From Brasenia schreberi (Eukaryota; Streptophyta; Magnoliopsida; Nymphaeales; Cabombaceae): a stretch of DNA of 64,000 nt. The stretch is from assembly GCA_036023115.1 (NCBI GenBank), contig JAYKKT010000080.1, forward strand, positions 11,091,501 through 11,155,500. Reading direction: 5' to 3'. A program made the translations under genes and the position numbers. This document shows, one piece after another, positions 11,599-20,929 of the stretch (position 1 is the first letter of the stretch; every line of letters starts with the position of its first letter). The notes below the pieces were generated by a model. The model was given only the letters and a program-made list of their open reading frames with translations. It was not told where the DNA came from and ran no database searches.

Positions 11599-12873
11599 AA
11601 TGGCTGATCAACTAGGACATGTTATTGGAAATGACTCTCGTTAGTCATCACCAATATTAAACTAGATGAAAAAAACTATCTATAATGGTCCATATCTGTC
11701 CTATTAGGATTAAAGGTGAAGGGAAAGTTTGAATACCTAACTGGTCTTAGTGTAAAACCAGATTTAGAGAGTTCAGAACACTCACGATGGGAGAGAGAAA
11801 ACACCCTAGTCATTGCATGGCTCATCAACTCCATGATGCCTAATGTTGGGCATTCATTTCTATATCTTGAAACTGCCCAAGAAGTTGTGAGAGAAGCATA
11901 CTCACGAAAAAAGAATATTGCAAAGAAGTATCAACTACGTGAGAAGATTCAAAAATACAAACAGGGACACAAAACTATCAACGAATTTTATATAGAAATG
12001 AGAAGTTTATGGAATGAACTATCCTATTTCACTTTGATTCAATGCAAAGAATGTGCAAAAGAGAGAGCACATGAATTCGAAAAAGAAAAGTATTTGATAT
12101 GTTAAGAGGTGTTTTATATGATTATGAGAAAGTGAAAAATAATATCTTACCAAGTGAGGATATGCCCACTTTTGGTACAATATACTCTCTATTAATTAGA
12201 GAGTAAGATAAACAAATTTGAAAAAAATAGAAATTTCAAACATTGAAAAAACTGCATTTGTTGGCAGAGGGTATAATCAGTCCACTAGAGGTAGATGACG
12301 AGGAGACAACTTTATTGATGGGCAAGAATTGGTAATATGCACACACTGTGGTAAACCCAGGTATAACATAACAATGTTGGGAATTGATCGTCAGGCCAAA
12401 TAATATGAGAGGCAAGGCTATGGTTGCAAAAAATTCAAAAAATGTGGGTGAGAACACAAGTGAGACTTTAAATATGATCCTAAAACTCCTAGAAGGACTC
12501 AAGGGCAGATTCATTGAGACTACATCAACTACTTCTAGTCCTTTAGAGAGAATGCACACAACCATGATAGTTGCGCAGGATGACCAAGTTGGATCTAGCG
12601 GTAATTTTTTTTATTCTTATTCACAACCATATATACATTGGATTATTGATTCAAGTGCAACGGAGCACATGGTGAACTTGAAAAATGGGCTACTTGATTA
12701 TCAGGATGTGAATGATAAAGTGAGAATTGTAGGTAATTCCTTCGTCTTGGTAAAAGGAAAATGAAAGTTATGGGCAACATTTGGAATATTAGATCCAGTT
12801 CTTTATGTTCCACAAATTTCCATCTGTTAGTGCATTAACTACAACATTAAACTATATTGTTCATTTTTTACCT
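11599..12873 (+). pseudogene. Copia C gag-protease remnant
   Basis: A gag open frame starts near ATGGCTGATCAACTAGG (about 11,599), is broken by stops, and runs cleanly from 11,716 to 12,105. It includes WERENTLVIAWLINSMMPN and the QLREKIQKYKQGHKTINEFY helix typical of copia gag (UBN2-type). A damaged CCHC knuckle (ICTHCGKPRYN) lies near 12,335. The protease motif WIIDSSATEHMV is near 12,640 with DSG changed to DSS, which would inactivate it. The LYVPQIS stretch before integrase ends at the E2 insertion. The rest continues at 16,725. Confidence 0.75.
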
Positions 12874-12878
12874 CTTAT
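12874..12878. repeat. Target-site duplication of E2, left
   Basis: CTTAT abuts the left end of E2 and is repeated at 16,725-16,729 after its right end; perfect 5-bp duplication. Confidence 0.8.
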
Positions 12879-13209
12879 TGATGTAATTCAGTGAAGCATT
12901 GCAGGAGATTAAACACACAAAAAATAATACTAATATTAAGGAGGAAAAATGAAGAAGTGAAGGAAGGGGCGGACCTCCAATGGAGGCCACCCCCCCTTTC
13001 TCCACTCACACTTACAACACAACCTCTTACTCTCTAATACATCTACCAGCCCTTATATAGAGAGTTGTAAAACGGAATTTGACCAAAATGACCAAAATAC
13101 CCCTAGTACAGAAAATTACCAAAATGACCTTACAGTTTCGGGCGAGTACAATAATACCTAGAAACATAAAACTAACACAAAGAACACTAGATAAACATAT
13201 TCTTCAACA
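12879..13209 (-). repeat. 3' LTR of E2
   Basis: 331 bp, TG...CA ends. Includes the GGGGCGG-ACCTCCA-A-TGGAGG-CCACCCCCC hairpin (about 12,965-12,998) and a CTTATATAGAG block (TATA on the minus strand) near 13,053. Confidence 0.8.
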
Positions 13210-13390
13210 CCTCCCAAGTTGGGAGTGAGATACTTCGAACTCCAAACTTGCCAAAAAATCTTCATATCTGCTTGCGTTCTTCATATGTCTTTATCACTGA
13301 TCTCGATCTTCAACAACTTCTTTAACTGAAAAATATATTAGCCTTCCTGGCTTGTCATCACAAGCAGCATCTCTTGCCGCACTATCAACT

Positions 13391-13680
13391 CAGCCTTCTT
13401 AGCTGTAACAATAACAAATCAGCCATCTTGGCTGTCACAACAACAAAGCAGCCGTCCTAGCTGTCACAACATCAAAGCAGCCATCCTGACTGTCACAACA
13501 ATAAAGCAACCATCCTGGCTGTCACAACATCAAAGCAGCCATCCTAGCTGTCACAACAATAAAGCAGCCATCCTGGCTGTTACATCAACAAAGCAGCCAT
13601 CTTGGCTGTCACAATATCAAAGCAGCCATCCTGGCTGTCATAACAACAAAGCAGTCTTCATGACTGCAAACTTACTCAAG
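13391..13680. repeat. Tandem array, ten 29-bp units with internal palindrome
   Basis: Ten consecutive 29-bp units. Each begins with the palindrome CAGCCATCCTGGCTG or a variant (6-bp arms, 3-bp centre), followed by TCACAACAACAAAG-like sequence. Arm changes include CAGCCTTCTTAGCTG in the first unit and CAGTCTTCATGACTG in the last, the latter showing compensated changes. E1 (about 9,590-9,770) and E3 (about 32,930-33,090) contain looser versions in the same place inside the 3' end. Function unknown. Confidence 0.85.
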
Positions 13681-13689
13681 AATTTTCTT

Positions 13690-14247
13690 GTTCTCTTAAA
13701 CATTTCCTCAAACACTTGATGTTCATGTTCATCATCTCCTTCTAGAGCATTTCATCAAACATCTTCATATGCATCATCCTTCTGCTCACTCACTTTTCAA
13801 CATAAGCTACTGCTCTTCATTTTTAACATGCTTTCCATCACGATCAATACATATCTAGCCAAAGTCATATTTTGTATCTTTATCTGATTTTATTACTACC
13901 ACTTGCCTTCCACTTTCAAATCAAGATTGATCTCCGACATGTACGCCTTCAAAGCAACAGAATGATTCTTGAAATATTTTTCTTCAGAATGATTGAGCTT
14001 TCCTTTGTCTCTAACATATCACCGCAATTATCAATATTTTCTTCCTGCCTGGTGGCAGAATAAGTACTGCCACACAACAATATAGGTATGTGCATTTTTA
14101 CTAATCTCAGTAGCTCCCACGAGTTCAACTCCAATACTCGTAGCAACGGCAAAAACCTTCCTACCTGTTGGCTTTTCCTCTCCCTGTCCGCACATTATCT
14201 GCAGTAGTTCAGCGGCAAGTTCTCTGGGTTGTTACCACAGCAGAAGT
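13690..14247. other. E2 interior, unassigned
   Basis: About 560 bp between the hairpin array and the RPA14 copy. Short open stretches occur on both strands (for example minus 13,949-14,152) but none resembles a known family. It may be further captured sequence. Confidence 0.4.
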
Positions 14248-14568
14248 ATGAACACTTCAAGCCCTGCAGCTTTTGTGAATGCAGAGCTGTTGAGCATGTA
14301 TATTGGCTGTAGGGTGCGAACTGTGGTCAAGGTTTTATAATCTGACAGTGGGGTTCTCATTGGGCAATTGCCGGATGGCCGTCAAATATCCATTAAAGGG
14401 TTCATACCTTCTAATCTGTCACAATATGTTGAAGTTATTGGTGTTGCTGAGGCCAATCAGTCCATACGTGCTGAAACATGCATAAACTTTGGTGACACTT
14501 TTGCGTTGGATAACTTCAATGAGCTGTGTCAGCTAGCCAACTCCAAGTACAAGAGCTTGTTCATATGA
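14248..14568 (+). pseudogene. RPA3: Replication protein A 14-kDa subunit (RPA3/RPA14) captured copy
   Basis: A 107-codon frame encodes an almost complete plant RPA 14-kDa subunit, the small OB-fold subunit of the RPA trimer that binds single-stranded DNA in replication and repair. It opens with MNTSSPAAFVNAELLSMYIG and CRVRTVVKV, then passes a stop (TAA, codon 31, 14,338-14,340). It continues GVLIGQLPDGRQISIKGF, then YVEVIGVAEANQSIRAE, NFGDTFALDNFNELCQLAN and SKYKSLFI before the final TGA. The family EVIG.AE..Q.IRAE and CQLAN signatures are clear, and length matches plant RPA14 (about 105-110 aa). No intron is visible, which suggests capture through RNA. It lies inside E2, opposite to the element's strand. 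One stop is the only evident lesion. Confidence 0.82.
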
Positions 14569-15182
14569 TTTTCTGTACCGTATCTTCCAGAAGTAGGAAC
14601 TCCTATTTTGTCATTCAAACCAATAAACATAGCCAATGAGTCGGTCTCTTCAAATGATGACCCTCCATGATTTCCACCATTAGTCATTCCATGATTACTA
14701 ATTACCAATGCACTGTAGCTCCAAAAAACGAGTCCAATGTTTCAATAACTGCAGTCCATAAATACAGTCCATCTGCAACGCCCATTCTTGGTTTCAATAA
14801 CTCCAGTCCATAACTCCAGTCCCATAAATGCAGTCGCTCAGATGCCGTTTCATAACTACAGCCAGGTTTATATTAAATGCAGCCACCTTATTTAATTTTT
14901 CTGCACCAGGTAATAAAAGCGGCTACCTTTCCAATAAATGCCTTTAAATACATGATTTAATCACTTTCTTGGAAATACGAGTAGTGTAGTAAATGCAACC
15001 ACCGTAGCTTATTCATTTCAAAAAACTTGCTTAGCTGATCTTGGAACTACAAATGTCTCACCTCAATATTCGTGAGCTGTTGCTGGAGCTCTCTTAAACG
15101 TGCTTGCTGCTCATCAGTGATCTTCTTCAGGTGAATTCCTTTCCAAGGTTCATCAATTAAACCACATTAATTCCCTTATAAA
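14569..15182. other. E2 interior between captured genes, unassigned
   Basis: About 600 bp with several near-repeats of the phrase CAGTCCATAAATGCAG/CAGTCCATAACTCCAG (14,750-14,990). This may be a degenerate continuation of the palindrome-type repeats. No coding similarity recognised. Confidence 0.4.
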
Positions 15183-15377
15183 TCAAACCTCAATATTCGA
15201 AGACACAATAATTCCCTTAGCAGTTGGCACTCCATCACCTTTCCCATTTAAGTCAGAGACATTTCCATTCAGTTTACCCTGTTCTGAAGTGGCAAACTCA
15301 GTTGATTTTTCATTCTCATTTTGGCTTTCGGTAGCTTCAGAAGGTTTCCCCTCTCTAAAGTTATCCTTTACATCCAT
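15183..15377 (-). pseudogene. Acidic/polar coding-like stretch next to the demethylase piece
   Basis: A 64-codon minus-strand frame rich in E, S, N and K (SEATESQNENEKSTEFATSE region). It follows the KDM3-like piece directly but in another frame, and could be its continuation after a frameshift or a separate capture. Low-complexity composition prevents assignment. Confidence 0.3.
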
Positions 15378-16230
15378 AGCCTCTTCCTAGTTCTTCATAT
15401 GTGCCATAAGAAATGGAAACTTTGGGCTCAAAGTTGGCCCTAGATGATCCTGATGGCAGCTTGGCGGCCAGATTAAGAACACCCCATTTAGAATGAACGT
15501 ATTCAAGTAGGGGTAATGAACTAATAAATTCAGCTCTTTGATACAGTAAAAATTCTTCCTAGGCTTGCAAAGATGGCCAATCCTTTAGTTTTAACATTTG
15601 TGGCCAACCATTTTCATGGATGCGACCCTCAGTGTAACCTTTGAAGAACTGACCAAGTTCAATATCAACCTCAGACCAGTCCAAGCAGTCTATGGCCTTC
15701 ACAAGTCTGTTCCCATCTTTCAGTTTCTCATCTGCTATTTCACAAATACCTCGCCATATATCCATTGGATTCCAGTATGAGGCTGATGAGCTAGAGAACA
15801 CATCTCTGACAATAATCGATTCACTTCTAACCCAATGCATTTGGAAATGATTAAAAAACTTTCAGAATTTATATCATGAGATGATGGACAGTACAAGATC
15901 TTGTCACTGTCATCATTCTGCAGTGCTGATTTGCAGACTTGGAGATCTAACAACTCATCAGGTTTGAGTATCCTACCACCTAGGCATGCGATGCAAGAGA
16001 CTGACCTGTGGTCATTCCATATTCAGGAGGTTCCTGTTTGATGGCCTCCTCTTTCCCTTTTTCAACAAAACTGTCATTGCCTTTCCATAAACTACTTGGG
16101 ACACCTTCCTAAGATCCTGACAACAAGTGAGGCACAAGTCGAAGGCACACCTTGTGCAATGACGATGATAATCAATGATTGGCATTCTGCAGCAGTCACA
16201 GCATAGCTCTTCATCTGCATTTAACCTCAC
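15378..16230 (-). pseudogene. KDM3/JMJ25-type JmjC histone demethylase fragment, captured
   Basis: Across several frames the minus strand reads as the middle of a plant KDM3 (JMJ25/IBM1-like) H3K9 demethylase. At 16,230-16,012 it has a RING-like block, ELCCDCCRMPIIDYHRHC followed by CAFDLCLTCCQDLR. Around 15,960-15,840 is LQVCKSALQNDDSDKILYCP. At 15,840-15,559 an open frame includes HWVRSESIIVRDVFSS, NPMDIWRG, VKAIDCLDWSEVDIELGQFF, KGYTEGR and NGWPQMLKLKDWP. Finally comes EFISSLPLLEYVHSKWG, then LNLAAKLPSG and ISYGTYEELGRG. These match the family order up to just before the JmjC iron-binding core, which is missing. No introns are seen; frameshifts and stops separate the parts. It is embedded in E2 on the element's strand. 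Confidence 0.75.
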
Positions 16231-16382
16231 CCATGGTTTCTTTCTGCCCCTCTAGCTTCTGCTTACATGCATGAATCTTTTCTTTAATATCTCCGATGGA
16301 GGCTTCCAAGTTTGAATCGTCCTTCTCACAGGAAGAACATATTTCACCGACAGACCTTCGACGCCAATCTTTTCGTTAATAC

Positions 16383-16394
16383 GCTCTGATACCA
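16383..16394 (-). other. Primer-binding site of E2
   Basis: GCTCTGATACCA, exact complement of TGGTATCAGAGC (initiator tRNA-Met), directly abutting the right-hand LTR. Confidence 0.85.
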
Positions 16395-16724
16395 TTATGT
16401 AATTCAGTGAAGCATTGCAGGAGATTAAACACACAAAAAATAATACTAATATTAAGGAGGAAAAATGAGGAAGTGAAGGAAGGGGCGGACCTCCAATGGA
16501 GGCTGCCCCCCTTTCTCCACTTACACTTACAACACAACCTCTTACTCTCTAATACATCTACCAGCCCTTATATAGAGAGTTGTAAAACGGAATTTGACTA
16601 AAATGACCAAAATACCCCTAGTATAGAAAATTACCAAAATGCCCTTACAGTTTCGGGTGAGTACAATAATACCTAGAAACATAAAACTAACATAAAGAAC
16701 ACTAGATAAACGTATTCTTCAACA
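16395..16724 (-). repeat. 5' LTR of E2
   Basis: 330 bp, nearly identical to 12,879-13,209 and ending CTTCAACA before the TSD at 16,725-16,729. Confidence 0.8.
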
Positions 16725-17164
16725 CTTATTATGTGTTTCATGAACTAAAGATGAGAAAGACAGTTAAATATGGTATAAAAGATGAATGACTATATATATT
16801 TGAGGAAAAGAAACAAAAAATAGCACCACATGCAACAACTCAACTTAAGAAGGATGTGATATTATGGTATAGATGACTTGGGCATCTGCCGATTCAAAAA
16901 GTTTATACTATCATACCACAACTAGAAAAACTGAAAGGAGATGTTCACCTAGAGTATGAGGTGTGTCAACTAAGAAAGCATGTTAGAGTTAATTTTCGTA
17001 TAAGTGTTTCAAGAACGGATAGACTTTTCAATTTGATACATTTAGATATAATGGGGGCCTTGCCCTGTTATTGCTATTATTGGACAAAGATACTTTGTTT
17101 CTTTTATTGATGATCACTCTTGTTTATATTTTGTTTCTTTTATTGATGATCACTCTCGTTTTAC

Positions 17165-17228
<64 letters not shown>

Positions 17229-17459
17229 TCAAATCTAAGGATGAAATTGCCATAATATTTTTTTTCATAAATTTGTTTAGACACAATTTCAAACTCAAGT
17301 GAAAATTATTCGGTTAGATAATGGAGGCAAATTCAGTTCTAATATCTTAAAGAACTACTTGGCAGCGCATAGAATTATTCACTAAACATCATGTGCATAT
17401 ATACCACAACAGAGTGCTGCAGTTGAATGAAAAAACAGGCACCTACTAGAGGTGGCATG
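16725..17459 (+). pseudogene. Copia C integrase remnant
   Basis: Continuation of copia C after E2. Plus-strand translation gives a damaged integrase: a WYR.LGHLPIQKVY zinc-binding start (16,870-16,900), a C-rich EYEVCQLRKHVRV block, HLDIMG for the first catalytic D, FFY..S repeats near 17,100-17,160, then VKIIRLDNGGKFSS (second catalytic D) and PQQSAAVE.KNRHLLEVA near 17,400-17,455. Stops are frequent. An (AT)n tract splits it. It ends abruptly at the copia A LTR, which inserted here. Confidence 0.7.
17167..17226. repeat. (AT)n microsatellite
   Basis: About 60 bp of uninterrupted TA dinucleotides inside the copia C integrase remnant. Confidence 0.95.
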
Positions 17460-17686
17460 TGTTGAAGATTGATTCTATATTTATGTTTATATTTTTTACT
17501 TTTCTGTACTTAGATTCATGTACTTGGGTCGTATGGATCCCAATGGATCAAAATATGATCCATTGGGAGCCGAGTACGATTAGTGTTACTAATCAAGAGC
17601 ATTTCAGTCTTTCAAGTTAGAAATCTGTATAAATAATGTCCTAAGTGTAGTTATTAAGTTAAGTGAATGAATTAAGAGAGGAAGAG

Positions 17687-17694
17687 ATTATGGT
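17687..17694. repeat. Target-site duplication of hAT1, left
   Basis: ATTATGGT here and GTTATGGT at 20,830-20,837: 8 bp with one mismatch, the length expected of hAT transposition. Confidence 0.8.
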
Positions 17695-17915
17695 CAATGT
17701 TGTCTGATGCGTATCGTAAAATCAATAAAAATTAGTAAAAAGTAAAAAAAAATCGGGAAAAATCTGATAATTGCTTTAAATTTATATAATGTAAGTTTAG
17801 TACAAATTAAGCATTCAACATTGAGCAATTGCATCCAAATTTACATATTTTGAATCAAAAAAATAAAATACAAACATAGTTTACAGCACACTACAGTTAC
17901 ATATAATGTTACATT

Positions 17916-20337
17916 TTACAAATTGTAATCAGGATCATCAACTAAATAATCTTCATCTTCTCCTTGTTGCATATCCTTATCATCATCATCAGCCATGCCC
18001 GCACCTTCTTCTTCAAAATCAAATTCTTCATCTCTATAATGTTGTTGCGCTCCTTCCAAATTAATCCAGGCAACGTCTTCTTCTGTTAGGAGGGCATTTT
18101 CTTCAGTGTCTTCTATAACCCAATCTTCTAATATATCAAAATTATCCAAACTTATTGGATCGAACTGACTTTTTTCTCTATTTACTTTTTTTAATTGCCT
18201 ATGACACAAACAAAGATAAACAATTAGTAAGTAATATTAACAATTGAAAACTGAAGTTAAATAATATTGAATAGAAAATTTGAAAGTAATACAATATTAC
18301 CTTTCACGAAGGCGCATGTTACAACGAATATAAACCAAATCATTAAGCCTTTTGTGTTCCAACCTATTGCGCTTTTTTGTATGGATGTGTTAAAAAATAC
18401 TCCAATTTCTTTCACAACCTGTTGCACTACAGGTTTGGCTTAAGACTCTGACTGCAAAATCTCTAAGGTTTGGACAATCACTTCCAAACCTGTTCCACCA
18501 AACATCTGTAAAAAAAAATATAAACATTAGAGACATAATAATCCACAGTAATGTAAGATGCAACTTAAATATGAAAATAAATAGTGTACCTGGACGCATC
18601 GTAGAGCGGTTGTGAATTGCAACAGGCAAACCCATCAAGTGAAGAGCATTATCATATATCTCCATCTCTCGATGTATCGCATATGCTATGCTCTCATCAG
18701 GGACTAATCTGTCGATGCATTCAATGATTCCTCGATTAACCTCATCGTCCCTTTTGAAGGTTGTTGAGTACCTCAATGATGGGTTTAGATAGTAGGTTGC
18801 TGCATGAATAGGCTGATGCAATTGTTTATTCCATCTACTATCAATTATTTTCCACACGGGCACATAATCTTTTTTTTTTTCATTAAAGTTATTTCTGATT
18901 GCTTCTTTTGCCCTGTTCATGGCTTCATAAAGGTAGCCCATAGATGGTTTCTCCTCGCTGTCAGCCAATCTCAAAACTTTCATTAAAGGATAAGTAATTT
19001 TCAATCATCTGATACATGCATTCCAAAATGAACTTCTAAAAACCATTTCTGCAATCTCATTTAACTTTTTGTTCATTCTGTTTTGAGGCAACTCTGCAAA
19101 TTGTTGCCACTCATCTGAGGAGAACATTCTCTTCTGCACCTTCTGTGTATCTCCTCATCATACACAAAACAAATGCATGGTTGTAAATGAATTTTGTAAT
19201 ATCTTGGCAACACTCAGTTGCTGCATTTATTTCATCCATCTCACCAATGTCCTCGAGGATGAGATCTAAACAATGGGCTGCACATGGTGTCCAGTAGAAA
19301 GTCCCATAAATATCAGCTAACTCCTTTCGAGCTGCTTTATAGTTAGCTGCATTATCTGTAATCAATTGGACTACATTTTCTAGCCCAAGCTCCTGTATAA
19401 CCTTATCAAATTCCTCTCTTAGGATCTCTGCAGTGTGCCTCTCCTCTGACATATCTAGAGATCTCAAAAACATGAGTCCTTTAGGACAATATAAAAGAAA
19501 GTTTAGCAATATCCTTCCTCGCCTATCGGTTCATCCATCTGCCATGATAGTGTATCCTGTTTCCTTCCACGATTGTCTCAAAGTCGAACAGTATTGCTGC
19601 ACTTCAATCACGGTCTGATCTAATATCTTCCCTCTCAACTTCTGATAAGAGGGCATCCTGTATCCTGGACCAATGTTAGCAATTGCATCTGCCATTGCTT
19701 GAAAATGAAAACTTTTTGCTGCATTAAATGGAATGCATGCATCATAAAACCATCTGCCCACTGCAAGGTCTGCTTGATCATGCAGTTGTTCTGAAACCAT
19801 AACAACACGAATTTCTGGCTGAGCACCAGGTGTAGTGAAAGGAGGAAAGAACGAATGTATGTTAGAAGAAAAAGCTCTTCCTCTACTCCTTCCTGAACTT
19901 CCTCTTCTACCACCTCCAAAGTCTTCAGTTGCAACCCTCTTTCCCCAGCTAGGTGCTCGCGAACTGCTACTACCAATATCTGTTCTAGCATCTGAAGGCA
20001 AATTATCAGTGAATCCAACTCCAGTGGCAATAGCATCATCAGCTTCTTCACACATCTGGAAATCATCCTTTTGTTGTCTCCTTTCCTGTATGCTCTCAAT
20101 CATCTGCAAGCATTGCGATTTAATACCTTTTGGCACACTTGTAACTCTGCCTGTGCATGGAACAACTTCTTTCCTCGTTTCTGCTAGGTGGTGTTTCAAC
20201 CTTGAAATTCCACCACTAACCACCTTTTCACAAAATAAACATATGATTTTTAACCTTGAACCCTCAACTGGTATACCCCACTGCCATGTCGGATCATCAG
20301 ACTTTGAATGAGAGTCTCTACCACCCCTTCCTGCCAT
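17916..20337 (-). pseudogene. hAT transposase (BED zinc finger, DUF659, C-terminal dimerisation), broken
   Basis: Exons by comparison with hAT2 and GT-AG sites: 20,337-18,590, 18,505-18,301 and 18,198-17,916. The start is ATG at 20,337 (MAGRGGRDSHSKSDD). A BED-like finger follows (WQWGIPVEGSRLKIICLFCE with downstream H), then an R/G/S-rich linker (GGGRRGSSGRSRGRAF), then the DUF659 region (FHFQAMADAIANIGPGYRMP; LITDNAANYKAARKELADIY). The C-terminal hAT dimerisation domain (FAVRVLSQTCSATGCERNWS) lies in exon 2, and exon 3 is very acidic. Lesions: TGG to TGA where hAT2 reads ADGWTDRRG (about 19,530), and an approximately 80-nt deletion near 19,120 relative to hAT2. It would not give full-length protein. 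Confidence 0.85.
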
Positions 20338-20707
20338 CTCAATGGAGTACTTTAATTCAAACAAAAACCTGAAAATAAAAGCACTTCGTAAATCCCCCAA
20401 TCTTCAAATAACACTCAAATCGAGTGTCTCCCACTTCATGAATGCAATAAAAATCGTACACACTTAATAACTTCATATTTTGTCATTAAAAAAAAAACTA
20501 AAATAACACAAAAAACAATAAATATAAAGGAAAAAAATGAAAAAATATTAAAAATATACCAAAATCCGAGTTTGGATGCTTGCACGAATACTGTAGGGCA
20601 CGATTTTGGAGCTTTGAACACTAAGGAGGTGAAAACCGGCTCTTAGGGAGCTTGAGGAACCCAAGAGGAGAGAAGAAACCCGCAAAAAATCGCGGGTTTC
20701 AGTAAGC

Positions 20708-20732
20708 CCGGGACCCTTTATAAGGGTCCCGG
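20708..20732. repeat. Perfect palindrome containing the hAT1 TATA box
   Basis: CCGGGACCCTT-TAT-AAGGGTCCCGG, arms of 11 bp around a 3-bp centre. The complement contains CTTATAAAGGG, a plausible TATA box about 370 bp upstream of the transposase start. hAT2 keeps the same structure at 36,621-36,641. Confidence 0.75.
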
Positions 20733-20929
20733 GGCGTATCACCCGTACGATACGGGTGATAGCCAGCACCTGCGATATGGGGCCCCATATCGTATCGTTG
20801 TGGCCCACGATGCGATACGGACAACACTGGTTATGGTAGCCATGAGGGCGCCGACCTCTTCCTTATGAAGATTTTTTCATCGTCTAGATTTATTGATGAT
20901 TTCCAAAGTATGTGGGTTGATTTATAACA

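Larger units (their letters stand above)
12879..16724 (-). mobile_element. LARD-like non-autonomous LTR element E2 carrying host gene pieces
   Basis: A complete 3.85-kb element with 5-bp TSD CTTAT, inserted in copia C. LTRs are 12,879-13,209 (starting TGATGTAATTC, ending CTTCAACA) and 16,395-16,724. The tRNA-Met primer site complement GCTCTGATACCA at 16,383-16,394 and a purine tract complement (CCTCCCAAGTTGGG) after the left LTR place it on the minus strand. It has no gag or pol. Instead the interior holds a ten-unit 29-bp hairpin array, a replication protein A 14-kDa subunit copy on the plus strand and a KDM3/JMJ25-type demethylase piece on the minus strand. Such elements must be moved by proteins from autonomous copia relatives. 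The LTRs are nearly identical, suggesting a fairly young insertion. Confidence 0.85.
17695..20829 (-). mobile_element. hAT transposon hAT1 (3.1 kb, ends intact)
   Basis: Terminal inverted repeats CAATGTTGTC (left) and CAGTGTTGTC (right, as complement), plus an 8-bp TSD, define a 3,135-bp element inserted in the copia A LTR. Subterminal regions are rich in GTATCG/CGATAC words. It carries one three-exon transposase gene on the minus strand, closely matching the copy in hAT2 at 36.56 kb. The gene is broken, so the element would need a transposase in trans. Confidence 0.88.
17460..20929 (+). repeat. 5' LTR of copia A, split by hAT1
   Basis: Begins TGTTGAAGATTG and ends GATTTATAACA, followed by TAGTATTAAAGCC (20,930-20,942), a decayed TGGTATCAGAGCC primer site. 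Removing hAT1 and one copy of its TSD leaves about 327 bp. The 3' LTR is not in the window. Confidence 0.65.

Noticed and set aside
13391..13680. CRISPR-like regular repeat array
   Set aside because: Units are contiguous 29-bp tandem repeats without unique spacers, inside a plant retroelement; no cas genes.
17167..17226. (AT)n tract as an origin or regulatory element
   Set aside because: An ordinary microsatellite in a dead copia integrase; nothing nearby supports another role.
19835..20311. 158-codon plus-strand frame within hAT1 (and 37,163-37,516 minus in hAT2)
   Set aside because: It lies opposite the well-supported transposase exon 1 and occurs in hAT2 for the same reason.
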